Source of the DNA: an uncultured Oscillospiraceae bacterium
GTDB lineage: Bacteria; Bacillota; Clostridia; Oscillospirales; Acutalibacteraceae
Assembly (NCBI GenBank): GCA_949297075.1
Contig: CASFRX010000019.1
Location: 1-44,578, forward strand
Reading direction: 5' to 3'
DNA: 44,578 nt
Part shown: in pieces, positions 7,555-16,148 of the stretch
Layout of the letters: every line of letters starts with the position of its first letter
Position numbering within the stretch: the stretch's first letter is position 1
The notes under the pieces: generated by a model
Database searches by the model: none
What the model was told of the DNA's origin: nothing
The model's input: the letters and a program-made list of their open reading frames with translations, nothing else
Translations under genes and position numbers: made by a program

Positions 7555-9963
7555 TTATTTTGCTACGATATTAACAAGTTTACCCTTAACATAGAGCTCT
7601 TTGATAATATTCTTGCCGGCAATTTCTTCCGCAATTTTCTCGTCTGCCTTAGCGGCGGCGATAGCGTCAGCAGCTTCAATATCTGCGGCAACCATCATCT
7701 TTGTGCGGATTTTGCCGTTAATCTGTACAACGATTTCAACTTCCTCGTCCCTGCACTTTGCCTCATCGTAAGCAGGCCATTCGGAGCAGGCAAGCAGAGT
7801 ATCTGCACCCATAGCTTCGTTGATTTCCTCTGTGATGTGGGGAGCAAAGGGATTGAGCAAAGAAATGAAAACTTTAAGCTCCTTGCGAGTGATTTCGCCT
7901 GCATCGTAAATCTGATTGAGCAGGGTCATAAGAGCCGCAATAGCTGTGTTGTATTTGAGGTTTTCAATATCGGATGAAACCTTTTTAACCGTTCTGTTAA
8001 AGGGTGCTTCAAGCTTTTTGGAATATTCATCGCTGTCGGTGAGCATTGTTTGAAGGTTCCATACTCTGTCGATGAATCTCTTGCAGCCTCTGACGCTGTC
8101 CTCAGACCAAGGCGCTGCCTTTTCATAGTCGCCCATGAAGAGAACATAAGTACGAAGCACATCGGCGCCGAAGCTTTCAACAACATCGTTGGGGTCAATG
8201 ACATTGCCTCTGGATTTGGACATCTTAACGCCGTCGGGGCCGAGAATAAGACCCTGTGCGGTGCGCTTGGCATAAGGCTCTGCATAGGGAACTTCGCCCA
8301 AATCGTAGAGGAACTTGTGCCAGAAACGGGAGTAGATAAGGTGGCGTGTTACATGCTCCATGCCGCCGTTATACCAGTCAACCTGACCCCAGTATTTGAG
8401 CTTTTCGGGGTCTGCAAATGCCTTGTCGTTCTTGGGGTCGATATAGCGCAGGAAGTACCATGAAGAGCCTGCCCACTGAGGCATTGTGTCTGTTTCTCTC
8501 TTTGCAGGTGCGCCGCACTTGGGACAGGTGCAGTTGACAAAGCTGTCAATCTTTGCAAGGGGGCTTTCGCCGTCTGAGCCGGGCTCAAAATTTTCAACCT
8601 TTGGAAGCTTCAAGGGAAGCTCGTCGTAGGGAACGGCAACCATGCCGCAATGCTCGCAGTGAACAATGGGGATGGGCTCGCCCCAATAACGCTGGCGATT
8701 GAAAGCCCAGTCCTTCATTTTGTACTGAACGCCCTTTTCGCCGATTCCCTGCTTCTCAAGCTCTTCGAGAATACGGGCGATAGAGGATTTTTTGTCTGTG
8801 TAGCCGTTAAGATAGTCGGAGTTGACCATTTCGCCGTCGCCGGTGTAGGCCTCTTTTTCGATATCGCCGCCTTTGATGACTTCTATGATGTCAATGCCGA
8901 ATTTCTTTGCAAAATCATAGTCGCGCTGGTCGTGAGCAGGCACGGCCATGATAGCGCCCGTGCCGTAGCCCATCATAACATAGTCGGAAATGAAAATGGG
9001 GATTTCCTTGCCGTTTACGGGGTTGATTGCAGCAAAGCCGCTGAGCTTAACGCCTGTCTTGTCCTTGACAAGCTGTGTGCGCTCAAACTCGGTTTTCTTT
9101 GCACATTCCGCGCGGTATGCTTCAACTTCGTCAAAGTTTGTAATCATGCTCTTATATTCATCGAGCATGGGATGTTCGGGAGCCATTACCATGAAAGTTA
9201 CGCCGAAAAGCGTATCGGGACGGGTTGTGTAGATGCGCAGAGTTTCATCTGTGTCCTTAACGGTGAAGTTGACGAAAGCACCTGTGGATTTGCCAATCCA
9301 GTTTTCCTGCTGGAGCTTGATATTGGGCAGGAAATCAACATCTTTAAGGCCCTCAAGGAGCTTGTCGGCATATTCGGTTATACGAAGATACCAAACATCC
9401 TTTGATTTCTGAACAATATCGCTGTGGCAGATATCGCACTTGCCGCCCTGTGAATCCTCGTTGGAGAGAACAACCTTGCAGGAGGGGCAGTAGTTGACAA
9501 GAGTTTTGTCACGGAAAGCAAGGCCGTTTTCAAACATCTTGAGGAATATCCACTGGGTCCATTTGTAGTAGCCCTCTTCCGTTGTGTCAATAACTCTGTC
9601 CCAGTCGAACGAAAAACCTACAGCCTTGAGCTGAGAGGTGAATTTTGCTATGTTGTCGTCTGTAACCTTTCTGGGGTGTATACCGGTTTTAATTGCGTAG
9701 TTTTCCGTCGGCAAGCCGTAAGCGTCAAAGCCGATGGGGAAAAGAACATTGTAGCCCTCCATTCTGCGCTTTCTTGAAACTACTTCAAGGCCGGAATAAG
9801 CCTTGATGTGGCCAACATGCATGCCTGCGCCGCTGGGATAAGGAAATTCGACAAGAGCATAGAATTTTTTTTTGTCGGAATTATCCTGTGCGTGGAAAAC
9901 GCCGGCTTCTTCCCATTTTTTCTGCCATTTTTTCTCTGCCGCTTTAAAATCGTAATTGGACAT
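7555..9963 (-). CDS. leuS: Leucyl-tRNA synthetase
   Basis: 802-residue class I aminoacyl-tRNA synthetase that charges tRNA-Leu in the cytoplasm. The HIGH-type signature HVGH is at 49-52 inside PYPSGAGMHVGH, and KMSKS is at 580-584. Cysteine pairs CPSC and CDIC around residues 160-180 form the zinc knuckle, and an editing (CP1) domain with TTRPDTLFG is present. Length and domain order are normal for bacterial LeuS. AAAGGA sits about 9 nt before the ATG. It lies 38 nt after rsfS and is transcribed from the promoter upstream of rsfS. The leader is too short to hold a T-box, so the usual Firmicutes tRNA-sensing control is not seen. Confidence 0.98.
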   Translation of the reverse strand: MSNYDFKAAEKKWQKKWEEAGVFHAQDNSDKKKFYALVEFPYPSGAGMHVGHIKAYSGLEVVSRKRRMEGYNVLFPIGFDAYGLPTENYAIKTGIHPRKVTDDNIAKFTSQLKAVGFSFDWDRVIDTTEEGYYKWTQWIFLKMFENGLAFRDKTLVNYCPSCKVVLSNEDSQGGKCDICHSDIVQKSKDVWYLRITEYADKLLEGLKDVDFLPNIKLQQENWIGKSTGAFVNFTVKDTDETLRIYTTRPDTLFGVTFMVMAPEHPMLDEYKSMITNFDEVEAYRAECAKKTEFERTQLVKDKTGVKLSGFAAINPVNGKEIPIFISDYVMMGYGTGAIMAVPAHDQRDYDFAKKFGIDIIEVIKGGDIEKEAYTGDGEMVNSDYLNGYTDKKSSIARILEELEKQGIGEKGVQYKMKDWAFNRQRYWGEPIPIVHCEHCGMVAVPYDELPLKLPKVENFEPGSDGESPLAKIDSFVNCTCPKCGAPAKRETDTMPQWAGSSWYFLRYIDPKNDKAFADPEKLKYWGQVDWYNGGMEHVTRHLIYSRFWHKFLYDLGEVPYAEPYAKRTAQGLILGPDGVKMSKSRGNVIDPNDVVESFGADVLRTYVLFMGDYEKAAPWSEDSVRGCKRFIDRVWNLQTMLTDSDEYSKKLEAPFNRTVKKVSSDIENLKYNTAIAALMTLLNQIYDAGEITRKELKVFISLLNPFAPHITEEINEAMGADTLLACSEWPAYDEAKCRDEEVEIVVQINGKIRTKMMVAADIEAADAIAAAKADEKIAEEIAGKNIIKELYVKGKLVNIVAK

Positions 9964-10001
9964 CGTTTTATCAATCCTTTGAAAAAAATAATAATCAAAA
10001 A

Positions 10002-10355
10002 TCAGTCTGTAACAATGTGAGAAATATCAATCTTTTTTGCATCTGCCCACAGATGCTCAAGGTTGTAATAATCTCTGTTATCTCTTGTGAAAATATGAAC
10101 AAGAACTGAGCCGTAATCAAGCAAAATCCAGCCCGTAGCTCTGCCCTCAATGTGGTCAGGCTCTACGCCGAGCTTTTGAAGCTCGTATTCAACATCGTCC
10201 GCAAGGGATTTTACATGAGTTGATGAGTTGCCTGTTGCGATAACAAAATAGTCGGAAACAACCGTAAGCTCTGTTGTTTCAAGGGCGGCAATATCCTCCG
10301 CCTTTTTGTTGTCAAGCACCTTTACAAGGTTTTCAACAAGTTCTTTTGAGGTCAT
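10002..10355 (-). CDS. rsfS: Ribosomal silencing factor RsfS
   Basis: 117 residues, typical for RsfS (Iojap/YbeB family). RsfS binds ribosomal protein uL14 and blocks joining of the 30S and 50S subunits in starved cells. The conserved core TTELTVVSDYFVIATGNSS and the later GWILLDYGSVLVHIF match the family. A strong GGAGGA lies just upstream of the ATG. It is the first gene of the minus-strand operon rsfS-leuS-mrp and lies about 75 nt downstream of the proposed promoter. Confidence 0.96.
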   Translation of the reverse strand: MTSKELVENLVKVLDNKKAEDIAALETTELTVVSDYFVIATGNSSTHVKSLADDVEYELQKLGVEPDHIEGRATGWILLDYGSVLVHIFTRDNRDYYNLEHLWADAKKIDISHIVTD

Positions 10356-10431
10356 GCATGCTCCTCCTTTTGTTTGAAAGCAAAAATTGATTAATATATA
10401 GTTATAGTACTATATAAAATTTCAAATATAT

Positions 10432-10460
10432 ATAATATCACAAGAAATTTAAAAAATCAA
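10432..10460 (-). promoter_or_regulatory. Promoter of the rsfS-leuS-mrp operon
   Basis: On the minus strand TTGATT (10460-10455) and TATTAT (10437-10432) are separated by 17 nt. Transcription would start near 10425, giving a leader of roughly 70 nt. The surrounding sequence is very AT-rich, so chance matches are possible. Confidence 0.5.
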
Positions 10461-10560
10461 CATTTACAATACATAATTTATTTGCAGATTTGATATTGAG
10501 CTTTTATTGCGGACTATGGGGGAGTTTATCAGTATAAATAATCAATCAAATACCCTGTAA

Positions 10561-10600
10561 AATAAAAAGGCTTGGAATCAGAAATTTTGATTCCAAGCTT
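10561..10600 (-). terminator. Terminator of the lipase gene
   Basis: GCTTGGAATCA (10570-10580) and TGATTCCAAGC (10588-10598) form a perfect 11-bp stem with a 7-nt loop. Read on the minus strand it is followed by a U-rich tail from 10568 down to 10562. It lies about 25 nt after the lipase stop and separates that gene from rsfS. Confidence 0.88.
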
Positions 10601-10624
10601 CAGCTTTAAAGGCTGTGCAAAAGT

Positions 10625-11815
10625 TTATCGTAGTGCAAATTGAGGGCGTTTTGCCGTTTCCAAGGCTCTCAGCTTGCCGAGCATTTCGAGATAAAAGCTG
10701 ACGGTTTTTGCTTCGTCTGCAAAAAGCCCTATAGCCGTGCCGTGGTCGCCTATTGAGGTGGGCATAACATGCCAAATTCCGGGAACGGGCTCCTCGGATA
10801 CTTTGTATTCTTTAAAAGGCTCATCGGGCGGATGCTTGGCGTAAGCAACATTTACAAGTCCGTCGTTTTCAACATAATCGAGGTTTGCGTCCTTGTGACT
10901 GTTTCTTGCATTCTTCAGCATTGATGAAGAAGTAAGAGCCAGGAAAAGGAAATCCGTATCCTTGGGCTTGAGCTTGCCTGTTTTGGGATCCTTTCGTACA
11001 GCGTTGAAAGGATAGGAAAAGTAATATGTATCCGGTGCAATATCGATGTTCGTGTTGAGGAATTTTGCGCCGGGGTCAGTCATATCGTAAGCGATATCAT
11101 CAATGGTGTATTCGCATTTTTTAAGGTCATTTTTGAAGCTCTCATGTTTGTATTTGTAAGCAGCTTTTGTAAAATTGATACGCTCAAGATGGAAATCAAT
11201 AAGCTTGCCGTTGAGCACGGTTTTGCTCAAAAGCCGGCAATAAGTGTAAACGGCCATACGCATGGGCTTAATCAGGTGGTATTTTTTAACAACCTCATAA
11301 GCGGCGGTGCCGTTAAGGGGTGAGCAGATAGCCGTAACGCTGCAAACAAGGTCGCCGTGGCCGCCGGTGAAAAGAGGAGATGTTTCATCGCCGGTTTCTT
11401 TAACCTCTTCGGGTGCGCCGTTGGCAAGGAGATGAGCCAACATTCTCGAAGCGTTGCCGCCAAAGCTGTGACCTATGAGGTGGATTTTTCTCTCGCTGCT
11501 CCAGCCCTCTAACAGAGGCTTGTAATATGCCCTGCCGAAGCGGTTGTGGCCGTGCTTCTTTGCGTGTGCGGCGCCGTAATCAACACGGGTGGCGGTGAGC
11601 TGAGCGTAAAGCTCGCAGGCCTGATCCCATGCGCCGGAAATAGGGCCTACGGAGGCGGCATAGGATTCAAAGCCCTTTTTGTTCATTTTTGCTATAAGGT
11701 CGCCTGTGGTTGCGCCCCAATAGGGTATGTGGCTGTTTATGCCCTCGTTGCTGCCCCAGCCGAACATTCCGTGAACAAAAACGAAGGGATAGTTTGCTGT
11801 TTCACTGCTGACCAT
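10625..11815 (-). CDS. Family I.5-like lipase/esterase without a signal peptide
   Basis: 396-residue alpha/beta hydrolase resembling the Geobacillus/staphylococcal lipase family. It has HGMFGWG at the oxyanion end (15-21), VDYGAAHAKKHGHNRFGR (78-95) and the nucleophile elbow GHSFG (115-119, Ser117). The probable catalytic Asp is in ENDGLVN and the His in GDHGTAIG. Asp64, His84 and His90 line up with the zinc ligands of Geobacillus lipases as I recall them. The protein begins almost at the catalytic core: no signal peptide is present, and no in-frame start exists between the ATG and the upstream stop. GGAGGG lies 6 nt before the ATG. It is divergent from the SCP2/transketolase operon and ends at its own terminator. 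The natural substrate is unknown. Confidence 0.85.
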   Translation of the reverse strand: MVSSETANYPFVFVHGMFGWGSNEGINSHIPYWGATTGDLIAKMNKKGFESYAASVGPISGAWDQACELYAQLTATRVDYGAAHAKKHGHNRFGRAYYKPLLEGWSSERKIHLIGHSFGGNASRMLAHLLANGAPEEVKETGDETSPLFTGGHGDLVCSVTAICSPLNGTAAYEVVKKYHLIKPMRMAVYTYCRLLSKTVLNGKLIDFHLERINFTKAAYKYKHESFKNDLKKCEYTIDDIAYDMTDPGAKFLNTNIDIAPDTYYFSYPFNAVRKDPKTGKLKPKDTDFLFLALTSSSMLKNARNSHKDANLDYVENDGLVNVAYAKHPPDEPFKEYKVSEEPVPGIWHVMPTSIGDHGTAIGLFADEAKTVSFYLEMLGKLRALETAKRPQFALR

Positions 11816-11949
11816 ATTTGCCCTCCAATACCGGTTTTTTAACCAAAATATACCAGCTGCATAACATTATTATACATTAAATATGTTAAAAAAATGTTAA
11901 TCTATCGTATAATTACGGTTAACACGGCGCAGAAAAAGAAAAAACATTC

Positions 11950-11993
11950 TTGCACAAAAAATCGGCGAAAAATTCATCAACTTTGCACAAAAA
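11950..11993. repeat. Direct repeat TTGCACAAAAA, 33-bp phasing
   Basis: Identical 11-mers lie at 11950-11960 and 11983-11993, a start-to-start distance of 33 bp, close to three helical turns. They lie 46 nt upstream of the -35 box of the SCP2/transketolase operon, where an activator could bind. No regulator is identified. Confidence 0.5.
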
Positions 11994-12038
11994 CAAAATG
12001 TAATAAATTAATTATTTGTAAAATACTGTAAGCAGTTA

Positions 12039-12068
12039 TTGACAAGCATTACAATATTTGGTTAAAAT
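12039..12068 (+). promoter_or_regulatory. Promoter of the SCP2/aminotransferase/transketolase operon
   Basis: TTGACA at 12039-12044 and TAAAAT at 12063-12068 are separated by 18 nt. Transcription would start near 12075, about 64 nt before the TTG start codon. The rest of the 323-base gap back to the lipase is AT-rich and holds the direct repeats and, presumably, the lipase promoter, for which I see only a weak TATAAT at 11874-11869 on the minus strand. Confidence 0.72.
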
Positions 12069-12082
12069 AAGATGATTTATTA

Positions 12083-12120
12083 TAGGTGCAGTGCGCAAGC
12101 GCAAATATTAGTCTCACCTA
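12083..12120 (+). promoter_or_regulatory. Structured 5' leader of the SCP2/transketolase operon
   Basis: TAGGTG (12083-12088) is complementary to CACCTA (12115-12120), enclosing a second hairpin TGCGC-AA-GCGCA (12092-12103). The outer stem ends 3 nt before the AAGGAGG ribosome site. The arrangement could gate translation as a small riboswitch or protein-binding element. It matches no riboswitch class I can name. Confidence 0.5.
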
Positions 12121-12138
12121 TCTAAGGAGGAATGTGCT

Positions 12139-12915
12139 TTGACAGATTCAATTACTTTGAAAGACTCAAAGACTATGGCGTACATAAACATGTATGCTGT
12201 TCTCGGCACGCTTGAAAACCTTTGCGAAATTGATGCTGTTGCATCCGCAATAATTTCAAACCAGAAGCCCATATCTATCGGCTTTGATGTTTCCGGCGGC
12301 CCTAAGGCAACTCTTTTCTTCAAAAACGGCCGCTGCCGTATGGAGCAGGGCTGTGCTCACTGTGATGTTAAGCTTCCGTTCAGCTCTTGCGAAAAGTTCA
12401 ACGGACTTATTGACGGCACGGTTACACCCATCCCCTCAAAGGGCTTCCAGCATATCGGATTTTTGCTCAAGGGCTTCACAGCTCTGACAGACCGCCTTTC
12501 CGCTCTGATGCGTCCCTCCCCTGAGGATCTTGAGGACAGAGAGTTCTTTGAAACCAGCACTAAGCTCATGTTCTACACAATCGCTGTTGCCCTTGCTCAG
12601 ATTGCAAACAACGATGAAATCGGTAAGTTCTCCGCTCACCTTATTCCCGACGGTGAAATTTCCTTCTCTATCAAAGATTGCGTTGCAGCTACAATCCGTG
12701 TTAAGGATCACAGGCTTGTAACAATCAAGCAGGAGAGCAAGAATCCCCGTGCTGCAATGGAATTTGGCGATATTGACCTGGCTCGCGATTTGTTCGACGG
12801 CAAGGTTAACGCAGTTGCCTGCATCGGTGAGGGTAAAATCACCATGAAGGGCATGATTAACATGATTGACAACCTTAACAGAATACTCGACAGAGTAGCT
12901 CTGTACTTAGCATAA
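12139..12915 (+). CDS. SCP2-like sterol/lipid-binding domain protein (first copy)
   Basis: 258 residues, starting at a TTG with AAGGAGG 8 nt upstream; the next ATG would remove the N-terminal segment. The C-terminal part, DIDLARDLFDGKVNAVACIG then EGKITMKGMINMID, has the pattern of an SCP2 sterol-transfer domain, a hydrophobic-ligand-binding fold. A central cysteine cluster (CRMEQGCAHCDVKL) is also notable. There is no signal peptide or membrane segment, so it is expected in the cytoplasm. It leads a tightly packed operon with an aminotransferase 11 nt downstream, and a second SCP2-like protein is encoded four genes later. A role as binder or carrier of a hydrophobic intermediate is inference; the ligand is unknown. 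Confidence 0.68.
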   Translation: MTDSITLKDSKTMAYINMYAVLGTLENLCEIDAVASAIISNQKPISIGFDVSGGPKATLFFKNGRCRMEQGCAHCDVKLPFSSCEKFNGLIDGTVTPIPSKGFQHIGFLLKGFTALTDRLSALMRPSPEDLEDREFFETSTKLMFYTIAVALAQIANNDEIGKFSAHLIPDGEISFSIKDCVAATIRVKDHRLVTIKQESKNPRAAMEFGDIDLARDLFDGKVNAVACIGEGKITMKGMINMIDNLNRILDRVALYLA

Positions 12916-12926
12916 TCGGAGGTGCA

Positions 12927-14195
12927 ATGCAAATGAGTTTTCCTATTTACGAACACAAGAAGAGCCGTGAGCTTTTCGACAGAGCAACCAAAGTAATTCC
13001 CTCCGGTGTTTACGGCCACCTCGGCCCGGCAGAGGGTAACTTCATCCCCGTATCTGATTGGCCCCTTTTCGGCGAAAAGGCAAAGGGTACATATTTCTGG
13101 GATGTTGATGATAACAAATATATCGACTATATGTGCGCATACGGCCCCAATGTTTTGGGCTACTGCGACAAGGATGTTGACGCCGCCGCTATGGCACAGG
13201 CAAAGCTCGGCAACTGCACAACATCTCCCAGCAAAATCACAGTTGATTTTGCAGAGCTCATGGTTGACACCGTTGCCTGCGCTGACTGGGCATTCTTTGC
13301 AAAGAACGGTAACGATGTTACTACAGCCGCTATCATGACTGCCCGTGCAGCAACACACCGCAAGAAGATTATCTTCGTTAACGGCTTCTATCACGGTGTT
13401 TCTCCCTGGACTCAGAAAGTTGATTATCCCGGCGTTATTCCTGAGGATGTTGCAAACAACCTCTATGTTGACTGGAACGACTTTGAAGCTCTTGAAAAGC
13501 TCGTTTCAGAAAACGAAGGCGAGATTGCCGCTTTCATTTCAACTCCCTATATGCACGGCAACTACCGAGACAATGAAACTCCTGCCGAGGGCTATTGGCA
13601 GAAAGTTCGTGAGCTTTGCACACGCAAGGGTATAGTTCTCATCGTAGACGATGTTCGCTGCGGCTTCAGACTTGACCTTGCAGGCTCCGACCACTACTAC
13701 GGCTTTGAAGCTGACCTTATCTGCTTCTGTAAAGCTATTGCAAACGGCTGGAATGTATCCTGCCTTTGCGGTAAGGAATCTCTCAAGAACGCAGTCAGCT
13801 CCCTTAGCTACACAGGCAGCTACTGGCTGAGCAGCGTTCCCTTTGCAGCAGGTATTGCTTGCATCAACAAGATGAAAGCTCTTGACACTCCCAAGCTTTT
13901 CCGCGAAAAAGGTCTCCGCCTTACAAACGGCCTCAAAGAGGCTGCTGCAAACAACGGCTTTGACCTTGTTGTTTCCGGCGAACCCGCTCTTTTCTATCTG
14001 CGCATAGCTAATGATGATTCCATGATGCTCCATCAGGAATGGGTTGCAGAGTGCGTTAAGCGCGGCATCTTCTTTGCCAGCCACCACAACCACTTCATCA
14101 ATGCCGCAATGACCGACAAGGATATTGACTACTCAATCGAAGTATCCGAAGAGGCGTTCAAGGTAGTGGCTAAGAACCATCCCGAGTTATTCTAA
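12927..14195 (+). CDS. Class III PLP-dependent aminotransferase
   Basis: 422-residue fold-type I enzyme of aminotransferase class III, close in layout to glutamate-1-semialdehyde aminomutase relatives. The PLP lysine is probably K269 in FCKAIANGW, preceded by the cofactor Asp in VDDVRCGFR. The phosphate-contact region reads FFAKNGNDVTTAA instead of the NSGTEA of true HemL, so a heme role is unlikely and no heme genes are nearby. The expected reaction is transamination of an aldehyde or ketone on a sugar-like or small carbonyl substrate. The ATG at 12927 is only 4 nt from GGAGG; the in-frame ATG at 12933 is 10 nt away and equally possible. It sits between the first SCP2-like gene and the transketolase pair. 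Confidence 0.87.
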   Translation: MQMSFPIYEHKKSRELFDRATKVIPSGVYGHLGPAEGNFIPVSDWPLFGEKAKGTYFWDVDDNKYIDYMCAYGPNVLGYCDKDVDAAAMAQAKLGNCTTSPSKITVDFAELMVDTVACADWAFFAKNGNDVTTAAIMTARAATHRKKIIFVNGFYHGVSPWTQKVDYPGVIPEDVANNLYVDWNDFEALEKLVSENEGEIAAFISTPYMHGNYRDNETPAEGYWQKVRELCTRKGIVLIVDDVRCGFRLDLAGSDHYYGFEADLICFCKAIANGWNVSCLCGKESLKNAVSSLSYTGSYWLSSVPFAAGIACINKMKALDTPKLFREKGLRLTNGLKEAAANNGFDLVVSGEPALFYLRIANDDSMMLHQEWVAECVKRGIFFASHHNHFINAAMTDKDIDYSIEVSEEAFKVVAKNHPELF

Positions 14196-14239
14196 TCGCA
14201 ATCATTTTAATTAAACAATACATATAGGAGGAATACAAA

Positions 14240-15109
14240 ATGCCATTAACTAAACAAGAGTGGCTTGCACTTGAAAAAAAGGCATATGAGCTTCGTCTGC
14301 TCTGCCTTGATACTACTTTCTGGGCAGGCTCTGCTCACATCGGCGGTGGTATGAGCGTCATGGATATGATGACTGTTCTCTACCACAAATATATGCACCT
14401 CAAGGTGGACGATCCTAAGTGGGAGGACCGTGACCGCTTCATTCTTTCCAAGGGTCATGCAGGTGTTGCATATGCGGCAGTTCTTTGCGATTACGGCTAC
14501 AACGACAAAGAGCAGCTCAAGACATTCAACCTTTCCAACTCCAAGATGGGTATTCACCTTGACTCCAACAAGGTTGTCGGCGTTGACGCATCCACAGGCT
14601 CTCTCGGCCACGGCCTTTCAATCGCAGCAGGCACAGGTCTTGCCGCAAAAATTAAGGGCAAGGATTACAAGACATTCTGTATTCTCGGCGATGGCGAATG
14701 TGACGAAGGCTCCAACTGGGAAGCAGCTATGACCATTGCTCACTACAACATTTCAAATGTTATCTCCTTTGTTGACCGAAACAAATGTATGATTGACGGC
14801 AGAACAGAGGATGTTATGAAGCTTGAACCTTTCTGCGATAAGTGGACTGCTTTCGGCTTCCATGTTATTGAAATCGACGGTAACGATATTAAGGCTCTTT
14901 GCGAAGCTATTGATTACGCTTACGACCATCCTGAAAAGCCCGTTATGATTGTCGGCAACACTATTAAGGGCTGCGGCATCGACTTCATGGAAGACAATTA
15001 CAAGTGGCACTACGGTGCAATTAACGAAGAGCTTTACGAAAAGGCTAAGGTTAGCCTTGCAGAAAATTACAAAAAGCGCTGCGAAAGAGCAGAAAAGGAG
15101 GGTGCATAA
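14240..15109 (+). CDS. Split transketolase, N-terminal (TPP-binding) subunit
   Basis: 289 residues corresponding to the first domain of transketolase. The thiamine-diphosphate and metal-binding motif GDGECDEGSNWEAAM is at 150-164, with the AHIGGGMSVMD and SKGHAGVAY motifs before it and STGSLGHGLS in the middle. Together with the following gene it should form a two-subunit transketolase-like enzyme that moves a two-carbon ketol unit between sugars or aldehydes. Split transketolases are common in Clostridia and archaea. TAGGAGGA precedes the ATG. Being embedded with an aminotransferase and SCP2-like genes, rather than with pentose-phosphate genes, suggests a dedicated substrate, but this is inference. 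Confidence 0.93.
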   Translation: MPLTKQEWLALEKKAYELRLLCLDTTFWAGSAHIGGGMSVMDMMTVLYHKYMHLKVDDPKWEDRDRFILSKGHAGVAYAAVLCDYGYNDKEQLKTFNLSNSKMGIHLDSNKVVGVDASTGSLGHGLSIAAGTGLAAKIKGKDYKTFCILGDGECDEGSNWEAAMTIAHYNISNVISFVDRNKCMIDGRTEDVMKLEPFCDKWTAFGFHVIEIDGNDIKALCEAIDYAYDHPEKPVMIVGNTIKGCGIDFMEDNYKWHYGAINEELYEKAKVSLAENYKKRCERAEKEGA

Positions 15110-15112
15110 GCC

Positions 15113-16123
15113 ATGGCAGGTGGACTTGTTTATACCGCAACGGATTCAACAGCCCTTTCAACGGCTGAATACTACGGCAAGGCGCTCGTAGAACTCGGTC
15201 AGGAGCACGACGATGTTGTCGCTCTCACAGCTGACCTTGGTAAATCAACAAAAATAGGTATGTTCGGCGAATATTTCCCGGACAGATTCTTCAATGTAGG
15301 TATTGCTGAGCAGAATATGTTCGGTGTTGCAGCAGGTATGGCTAAGGCCGGTCTTGTTCCCTTCCTTTCAACATTCTCTGTTTTCGCTTCACTGCGCAGT
15401 GCTGACCAGCTCCACACCGATATTTGTTACCAGAATGTCAACGCAAAAATCATTGCTACTCATTCCGGCACATCTTTCGGCCAGGCAGGCTCAACTCACC
15501 ACGCTATCTGCGATATGGCAGTTGTTCGCTCCATGCCAAACATCACTCTTATATGCCCTGCTGACGGTATGGAAACCGTCAACGCAGTTCGTGCAGCATA
15601 CGAGAATCCCGGCCCCTACTACATCCGCATCAACCGCGGTTTTGACCGTGTTCTTTACGACAGCACGGATTACGGCTTCGAGGTCGGCAAGGCTGTTCAG
15701 CTCAAAGAAGGTACGGATATCACAGTTATCGCTTGCGGTTCCTGTGCATTCCAGGCTCTCCAGGCTGCTAACTTCCTTGAGAACGCAGACGGCCTTAAGG
15801 TTCGCGTAATCAATATGCACACAATTAAGCCCATCGACAGAGAAGCTGTTGTTAAGGCTATTATGGATACTCGCCGCATCATCACTGTTGAAGACCACTC
15901 CGTAATCGGCGGCCTCGGCGCAGCTGTTGCAGAGGTTATTGCAGAAACAGGTAAGGGCTGTGCATTCAAGCGTCTTGGTATTCAGGATCAGTTTGCTCCC
16001 ATCGGCCTGCATGAAGATATCATGTCTTCTCTCGGCATTGATTCCAACGGTATCATAGCCGCTGTCCGTGAAGCAATGAACGCAGATTTCGAGCTTGACG
16101 ACGATTGGGACGACGAGGTTTAA
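15113..16123 (+). CDS. Split transketolase, C-terminal subunit
   Basis: 336 residues covering the pyrimidine-binding and C-terminal domains of transketolase. The activating glutamate is E66 in GIAEQNMFGVAAGMA, and SGTSFGQAGSTHHAICDMA and later ITVEDHSVIGGLG fit the family. It starts 3 nt after the preceding subunit with AAAGGAGGGT as ribosome site, which fits obligate pairing. It lacks the N-terminal GDG TPP motif of a 1-deoxyxylulose-5-phosphate synthase, and the two-gene arrangement argues against Dxs. The C-terminus is acidic (DDDWDDEV), which may help assembly. Confidence 0.93.
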   Translation: MAGGLVYTATDSTALSTAEYYGKALVELGQEHDDVVALTADLGKSTKIGMFGEYFPDRFFNVGIAEQNMFGVAAGMAKAGLVPFLSTFSVFASLRSADQLHTDICYQNVNAKIIATHSGTSFGQAGSTHHAICDMAVVRSMPNITLICPADGMETVNAVRAAYENPGPYYIRINRGFDRVLYDSTDYGFEVGKAVQLKEGTDITVIACGSCAFQALQAANFLENADGLKVRVINMHTIKPIDREAVVKAIMDTRRIITVEDHSVIGGLGAAVAEVIAETGKGCAFKRLGIQDQFAPIGLHEDIMSSLGIDSNGIIAAVREAMNADFELDDDWDDEV

Positions 16124-16148
16124 TTAAAGCGAAAGGGGATTAATTTCA

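Noticed and set aside
8650..9405. 251-codon plus-strand open frame
   Set aside because: It is antisense to leuS, with no family features; a shadow frame.
10356..10560. T-box leader for leuS
   Set aside because: The proposed leader is only about 70 nt and lacks a specifier stem, T-box sequence and antiterminator.
12927..14195. Glutamate-1-semialdehyde aminomutase (hemL)
   Set aside because: The NSGTEA-type motif is replaced by KNGNDV and no heme genes are nearby.
14240..16123. 1-deoxyxylulose-5-phosphate synthase
   Set aside because: The enzyme is split into two genes at the transketolase domain border, and motifs fit transketolase halves.
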